Part shown: positions 60,492 through 64,000 of the stretch, in pieces | Numbering within the stretch: position 1 is the stretch's first letter | Layout: every line of letters starts with the position of its first letter | Assembly (NCBI RefSeq): GCF_040892545.1 | Contig: NZ_CP156079.1 | Span: 3,073,501-3,137,500 of the forward strand | Reading direction: 5' to 3' | Source of the DNA: Paracidovorax avenae | GTDB lineage: Bacteria; Pseudomonadota; Gammaproteobacteria; Burkholderiales; Burkholderiaceae_C | Length of the DNA stretch: 64,000 bases | Notes under the pieces: generated by a model | Told to the model about the DNA's origin: nothing | The model's database searches: none | The model's input: the letters and a program-made list of their open reading frames with translations, nothing else | Translations under genes and position numbers: made by a program

Positions 60492-60518
60492 AAGCCCGCT
60501 TTACGCGGGCTTTGCTTT
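60492..60518 (+). terminator. Terminator after the small basic protein gene
   Basis: AAGCCCGC-TTTAC-GCGGGCTT forms an 8-bp stem followed by TGCTTTT. It lies 56 bp beyond the stop codon. Confidence 0.75.
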
Positions 60519-60568
60519 TGGCTGATAGGCTTTGGAACAGCCCTTTCCCAATGGATGCCCCACCCGCC

Positions 60569-61057
60569 ATGAACCACGCTCTTTCGTACGGACCGACGCC
60601 CCGCGCCCTTCGCCGCCTGGCGGCTTCGCTGGCCCTCGCCGCGGCCTGTTTCGGCACGGCCCAGGCCCAGGAGGGGCCGCAACTCGACCTGCAACGGGTG
60701 GACCTGGCTGCCGGCATGCACCGCATCGACGCGCAGCTGGCGGTGACGCCCCAGGAGCGCGAAACCGGCCTCATGCACCGCAAGGACATGCCCTCCAACG
60801 AAGGCATGCTGTTCGTGTTCTCGGTGCCGGCCGTGCAGTGCTTCTGGATGAAGAACACCCTGCTGCCGCTCACCGCCGCCTTCGTCGCGGACGACGGCAC
60901 CATCGTCAACCTGGCGGACATGAAACCGCAGACGCTGGATTCCCACTGCTCCGACAAGCCCGTGCGCTTCGTGCTGGAGATGAACCAGGGGTGGTTCGCC
61001 AGGCGCGGGATCAAGCCGGGCTCGAAACTGTCCGGCGCACCGTTCGCCAGGCGCTGA
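60569..61057 (+). CDS. DUF192 family exported protein
   Basis: 162 residues from the ATG at 60569 (an in-frame ATG at 60551 is possible). A signal peptide ends at GTAQAQ. The DUF192 domain follows: LAVTPQERETGLMHRKDMPS, GMLFVFSVPAVQCFWMKNTL, IVNLADMKPQTLDSHCSDKP and FVLEMNQGWFARRGIKPGSK. The family is small, periplasmic and of unknown function. No good Shine-Dalgarno site. Confidence 0.85.
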   Translation: MNHALSYGPTPRALRRLAASLALAAACFGTAQAQEGPQLDLQRVDLAAGMHRIDAQLAVTPQERETGLMHRKDMPSNEGMLFVFSVPAVQCFWMKNTLLPLTAAFVADDGTIVNLADMKPQTLDSHCSDKPVRFVLEMNQGWFARRGIKPGSKLSGAPFARR

Positions 61058-61080
61058 CGCGTCGGCCCCTGCGAACGCAC

Positions 61081-61109
61081 AAAAAAACGGCCCGACAGGG
61101 CCGTTTTTT
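61081..61109. terminator. Bidirectional terminator between DUF192 gene and sodB
   Basis: AAAAAAACGGCCC-GACA-GGGCCGTTTTTT: a GC stem flanked by A-run and T-run works in both directions for the two convergent genes. Confidence 0.9.
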
Positions 61110-61138
61110 CATGGAGCCCGGCAGGCCGGGCCGCGGGA

Positions 61139-61723
61139 TCAGCCCGCGAAATTGCTTTCCGCGAACTTCCAGTTCACCAGCTTGTCGAGGAAGGTTTCGA
61201 CGAACTTCGGGCGCAGGTTGCGGTAGTCGATGTAGTAGGCGTGCTCCCAGACGTCCACGGTCAGCAGGGCCTTGTCGGCGGTGGTCAGGGGCGTGCCGGC
61301 GGCACCGGTGTTCACGATGTCCACGCTGCCGTCCGCCTTCTTCACCAGCCAGGTCCAGCCGGAGCCGAAGTTGCCCACGGCGCTCTTCACGAAGGCTTCC
61401 TTGAAGGCGGCATAGCTGCCCCACTTCGCCTTGATGGCATCGGCCAGCGCGCCGGAGGGCTCGCCGCCGCCATTGGGGGCCATGCAGTTCCAGAAGAAGG
61501 TGTGGTTCCAGATCTGGGCTGCGTTGTTGTAGATGCCGCCGCTGGACTTCTTGATGATCTCCTCGAGGGGCATGTTCTCGAATTCGGTGCCCTTCTGGAG
61601 GTTGTTGAGGTTCACCACGTAGGCATTGTGGTGCTTGCCATGGTGGTACTCCAGGGTCTCCTGGCTGTAGTGCGGGGCCAGGGCATCGATGGCGTAAGGC
61701 AGCGGTGGCAGGGTATGTTCCAT
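61139..61723 (-). CDS. sodB: Superoxide dismutase (Fe/Mn)
   Basis: 194 residues. Cytoplasmic dismutase. Metal ligands and signatures: [11 protein letters not shown] (first His), [12 protein letters not shown] (second His), and [14 protein letters not shown] (Asp, His). FGSGWTWLV with Gly before the Trp and the segment near [11 protein letters not shown] favour the iron form. Start ATG at 61723 follows GAGGA. It completes the pair with periplasmic sodC at 26788. Confidence 0.95.
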   Translation of the reverse strand: MEHTLPPLPYAIDALAPHYSQETLEYHHGKHHNAYVVNLNNLQKGTEFENMPLEEIIKKSSGGIYNNAAQIWNHTFFWNCMAPNGGGEPSGALADAIKAKWGSYAAFKEAFVKSAVGNFGSGWTWLVKKADGSVDIVNTGAAGTPLTTADKALLTVDVWEHAYYIDYRNLRPKFVETFLDKLVNWKFAESNFAG

Positions 61724-61853
61724 GTGCGGTCCTCGTGGGTGGTTGGTGATTCTTGCGTGTGCGACGCCGCGATGTGACATGCGACGCAACAGGGCGGCAT
61801 TGTAGGAAGTTAATCGTGCCCGCGTTGTAGGCGACGGCGCAGATCGCCGGGAC

Positions 61854-63167
61854 TCAGAGCAGGCGTGGAGCAGCCACCGTGAGATCGATCTCGCCGTCCG
61901 ATACGGCGGCGCGCACGGCGTCCCCGGCGCGTACCTGGGCGGTGCGGGTCACGGGCAGGCCTTCGCTGTCGGTGAGCAGCGCGTAGCCGCGCTGGAGCAC
62001 GAGGCGCGGGTCCAGCAGCTCCAGGCGCAATGCCGCATGGTCCAGCCGCTGGGCCTGCCGGGCCACGCCCTGCGCCACGGCCTTGGGCAAACGGTCCGCC
62101 AGGCCGTCCTGCCGCTGGGCGGACCGCTGGGCCGTCCAGGCCGCGCCGTGGCGCAACTGCTGCGCGAGGCGCGCGAGGCGCAGTTCCTGCCGCGCGACCA
62201 GCCCCGAAGGACGTCCCAGGCGCTGGGCTGCCATGTCCAGCCGCTGGTGGCGCCCGTCGATCTGGCGCTGCAGGCTGTCCGAGAGGCGGCCGGCCAGCGC
62301 GTCCATGCCCGCCAGCCAGGTGGCCTGGGGCTGCGCGACCAGTTCGGCCGCGGCCGTGGGAGTCGGGGCCCGCAGGTCGGCGCAGAAATCGGCGATGGTG
62401 AAATCCGTCTCATGGCCCACACCGGACACCACCGGCACCGGGCTCTGCACCAGCGTGCGGGCGACCTGCTCGTCGTTGAAGGCCCACAGGTCCTCGATGG
62501 AGCCGCCGCCGCGCACCAGCAGGATCACGTCCACCGGCGGATGCCCTTCGCCGTCGCCGGACGGTTCGGCCATGCGGTAGAGCGCACGCAGTGCGGCGCA
62601 GATCGACGCCGGCGCGGCCGCCCCCTGCACCAGGGCCGGGGACAGCACCACGGGCAGGTGCGGGACACGCCGCCGCAGGGCGGTCACCACGTCGTGGAGC
62701 GCGGCAGCGCCCGGCGAGGTGACGAGCCCGATCGAGCGGGGCATGACCGGCAGGCCGCGCTTGCGGGCGGAGTCGAAGAGGCCTTCCGACTCCAGCCGGG
62801 CCTTGAGCCTCAGGAACTGCTCGAACAGCGCCCCCTGCCCGGCACGTTGCAGGCTCTCGACGATGAGCTGCAGGTCACCCCGGGCTTCGTAAACCGCCAG
62901 CCGCCCCCGCAGCTCGACCATTTCCCCGTCCCGCGGGGTGCCGTTGAGCAGCATGGCTGCGCGGCGGAACATGGCGCAGCGGATCTGCCCCTGGCCGTCC
63001 TTGATGGAGAAGTAGCAATGACCGCTGGAGGCCCGCGAGAAGCCCGTGATCTCCCCGCGCACCGCGACAGGATTGAACCGCGCCTCCAGCGCATCAGCAA
63101 CGGCGCGGCACAGCGCCCCGACGTCCCAGATTCGCGGCGCCGTTGCTGGGTCCGGCCGCTCAAACAT
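61854..63167 (-). CDS. xseA: Exodeoxyribonuclease VII large subunit
   Basis: 437 residues from the ATG at 63167 ([20 protein letters not shown]). XseA with XseB degrades single-stranded DNA. The N-terminal OB fold shows [20 protein letters not shown] and [10 protein letters not shown]. The catalytic region shows [58 protein letters not shown] coiled-coil region and the C-terminal [11 protein letters not shown] follow. The open frame continues upstream to 63272 without conserved features. xseB is not adjacent. Confidence 0.95.
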   Translation of the reverse strand: MFERPDPATAPRIWDVGALCRAVADALEARFNPVAVRGEITGFSRASSGHCYFSIKDGQGQIRCAMFRRAAMLLNGTPRDGEMVELRGRLAVYEARGDLQLIVESLQRAGQGALFEQFLRLKARLESEGLFDSARKRGLPVMPRSIGLVTSPGAAALHDVVTALRRRVPHLPVVLSPALVQGAAAPASICAALRALYRMAEPSGDGEGHPPVDVILLVRGGGSIEDLWAFNDEQVARTLVQSPVPVVSGVGHETDFTIADFCADLRAPTPTAAAELVAQPQATWLAGMDALAGRLSDSLQRQIDGRHQRLDMAAQRLGRPSGLVARQELRLARLAQQLRHGAAWTAQRSAQRQDGLADRLPKAVAQGVARQAQRLDHAALRLELLDPRLVLQRGYALLTDSEGLPVTRTAQVRAGDAVRAAVSDGEIDLTVAAPRLL

Positions 63168-63529
63168 CGGCGCCGCCGGGGTTTGCGGGGAGCACGCCCG
63201 CCCCAATAGTCCACAAGCCGCACGGAGCAGCGCAAGGGCTGGAAGCGTCGGCCGGATGTGCGCGCAAGCCACGAAATTCCGTGCAACCTGTTGATTTACA
63301 ACGATTTTTTGCTGCGCAATTTTTCATCAATCTGTCAAAGTCACGATTTGGCGCCATGTAGAAGGTGTTACACACCCGGTTGCCCACAAAGTTATCCACA
63401 GAAAATGTGGGTGGCTGTGAAAAACGACGCCGATGCGGCCGGTGAGCCCGGCCGATGCCTCCGCAGCCGCCGGACCGCCATGGCACTGGGCCATAATCGC
63501 GGACTGCTTCCATCTGCGCGGAGAGAGAA
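63168..63529. other. 362-bp intergenic region between xseA and the exbB-like gene
   Basis: No gene fits. It holds an AT-rich stretch at about 63280-63350 in an otherwise GC-rich window. TTGACA (minus strand, 63338-63333) could be a -35 for xseA. CATAAT at 63492-63497 could be a -10 for the ExbB-like gene. Between them are three DnaA-box-like 9-mers. Nothing stands out in 63168-63275 or 63415-63485. Confidence 0.6.
63368..63411 (+). promoter_or_regulatory. Array of DnaA-box-like 9-mers at 12-bp period
   Basis: TTACACACC (63368), TTGCCCACA (63380) and the consensus DnaA box TTATCCACA (63392) are spaced exactly 12 bp apart, matching 6, 7 and 9 of 9 positions. A CCCACA/TGTGGG inverted repeat (63383-63388, 63406-63411) encloses the perfect box. 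Confidence 0.5.
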
Positions 63530-64000
63530 TTGCTGTCGATCATACAAGCCGCAGGCTGGCCGATCTGGCCCCTCATAGCCTGCTCCATCCTGGCGCTGGC
63601 ACTGGTGGCGGAGCGCTTCGTCGCCCTGAAAACCGCCAAGGTCGCCCCGCCGAAGCTGCTGGACGAGGCCATCTCCGTTTCCTCGCGTGGACTGCCCACG
63701 CCCGACGTGGTGAACCAGCTGTCGCAGAACTCCGCCCTGGGCGAAGTGCTGGCCAGCGGGCTGCGCACGCTCAACAGCCATCCCCAGAGCAGCGAGGCGG
63801 ATGTCCGGGCCGCCATGGAAGGCACGGGCCGCGCCGTGGCGCAGCGGCTCGAGAAGTACCTCAACGCCCTGGCCACCATCGCCTCGGCCGCTCCGCTGCT
63901 GGGCCTGCTCGGCACCGTGATCGGCATGATCGAGATCTTCGGCTCGCAAGGGTCGTCCGCCACGGGCCAGGGCAATCCGGCCCAGCTGGCGCACGGGATC
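63530..64000 (+). CDS. exbB: MotA/TolQ/ExbB proton-channel family protein (start only)
   Basis: 157 residues are visible; the gene runs off the window end. The start is TTG at 63530 behind GGAGAGAG. One N-terminal membrane helix (IWPLIACSILALALVAERFV), a cytoplasmic loop with LEKYLNALATIASAAPLLGL, and the start of helix two (LGTVIGMIEIFGS) are diagnostic of ExbB/TolQ. In Betaproteobacteria this gene after xseA is usually followed by exbD and lpxK. It would power TonB-dependent uptake. No Fur box was seen in front. Confidence 0.9.
   Translation, partial: MLSIIQAAGWPIWPLIACSILALALVAERFVALKTAKVAPPKLLDEAISVSSRGLPTPDVVNQLSQNSALGEVLASGLRTLNSHPQSSEADVRAAMEGTGRAVAQRLEKYLNALATIASAAPLLGLLGTVIGMIEIFGSQGSSATGQGNPAQLAHGI

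Noticed and set aside
63289-63304. CTGTTGATTTACAACG as a possible LexA box before xseA
   Set aside because: It keeps CTGT and ACA but lacks the CAG end of the CTGT-N8-ACAG consensus.
63415-63529. Fur box before the ExbB-like gene
   Set aside because: No stretch resembles GATAATGATAATCATTATC; only an isolated CATAAT was seen.

Overview
The window is one continuous stretch of GC-rich (high-60s percent by eye) proteobacterial chromosome. Gene order and protein content point to the Comamonadaceae, Betaproteobacteria, and most likely to an Acidovorax/Paracidovorax-type plant-associated bacterium. The reasons are the carAB-greA-yhbY-rlmE-ftsH-folP-glmM core block, several TTG and GTG starts with good Shine-Dalgarno sites, two orphan Bug-family binding proteins and a complete oxidative galacturonate gene set. 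I see no rRNA, tRNA, CRISPR array, insertion sequence or prophage.

Layout. 1-4.4 kb: the start of polyphosphate kinase (cut by the edge) behind a clear Pho box, an ornithine-lipid acyltransferase and a PAS-PAS-GGDEF-EAL protein. 4.5-16.6 kb: housekeeping block on the minus strand (carA, carB, greA, DUF4149 protein, rlmE, ftsH, folP, glmM), with yhbY divergent and one glycosyltransferase gene inserted. 16.7-20.5 kb: EF-hand protein, CycA permease, ATP-grasp protein. 20.8-26.6 kb: valine catabolism (LysR regulator, mmsA, acyl-CoA dehydrogenase, mmsB), interspersed with an LprI-like and a TfoX-like gene. 26.8-29.7 kb: periplasmic Cu/Zn superoxide dismutase followed by a PqqU/YncD-type TonB receptor.

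29.7-39.9 kb: uronic acid use. Uronate dehydrogenase makes the aldarolactone, an SMP-30 lactonase opens it, GarD dehydrates galactarate, and KdgD makes 2-oxoglutarate semialdehyde. A TRAP transporter (dctPQM), two Bug proteins and a FadR-type regulator with matching operators flank these genes. Only the last dehydrogenase is missing from the window. 39.9-45 kb: a beta-barrel protein, then a tightly overlapping trio of ECF sigma factor, zinc anti-sigma factor and subtilase lipoprotein, then two unrecognised genes.

45-58.6 kb: regulator/target pairs in divergent arrangement (TetR/MFS, LysR/alcohol dehydrogenase, MarR/thioesterase), a chemoreceptor, an H-NS-type protein behind an 11-C tract, and a lipid A phosphoethanolamine transferase facing an OmpR-type two-component system. 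58.7-64 kb: icd, a small Lys/Ala-rich secreted protein, a DUF192 protein, sodB, xseA and the start of an ExbB/TolQ protein, with three DnaA-box-like 9-mers at a 12-bp period in the last gap.

The most unusual items are the sigma/anti-sigma/subtilase operon, the Pho box that relocates the ppk start, the attenuating terminator inside the TRAP operon, the pqqU-sodC pairing and the DnaA-box-like array.
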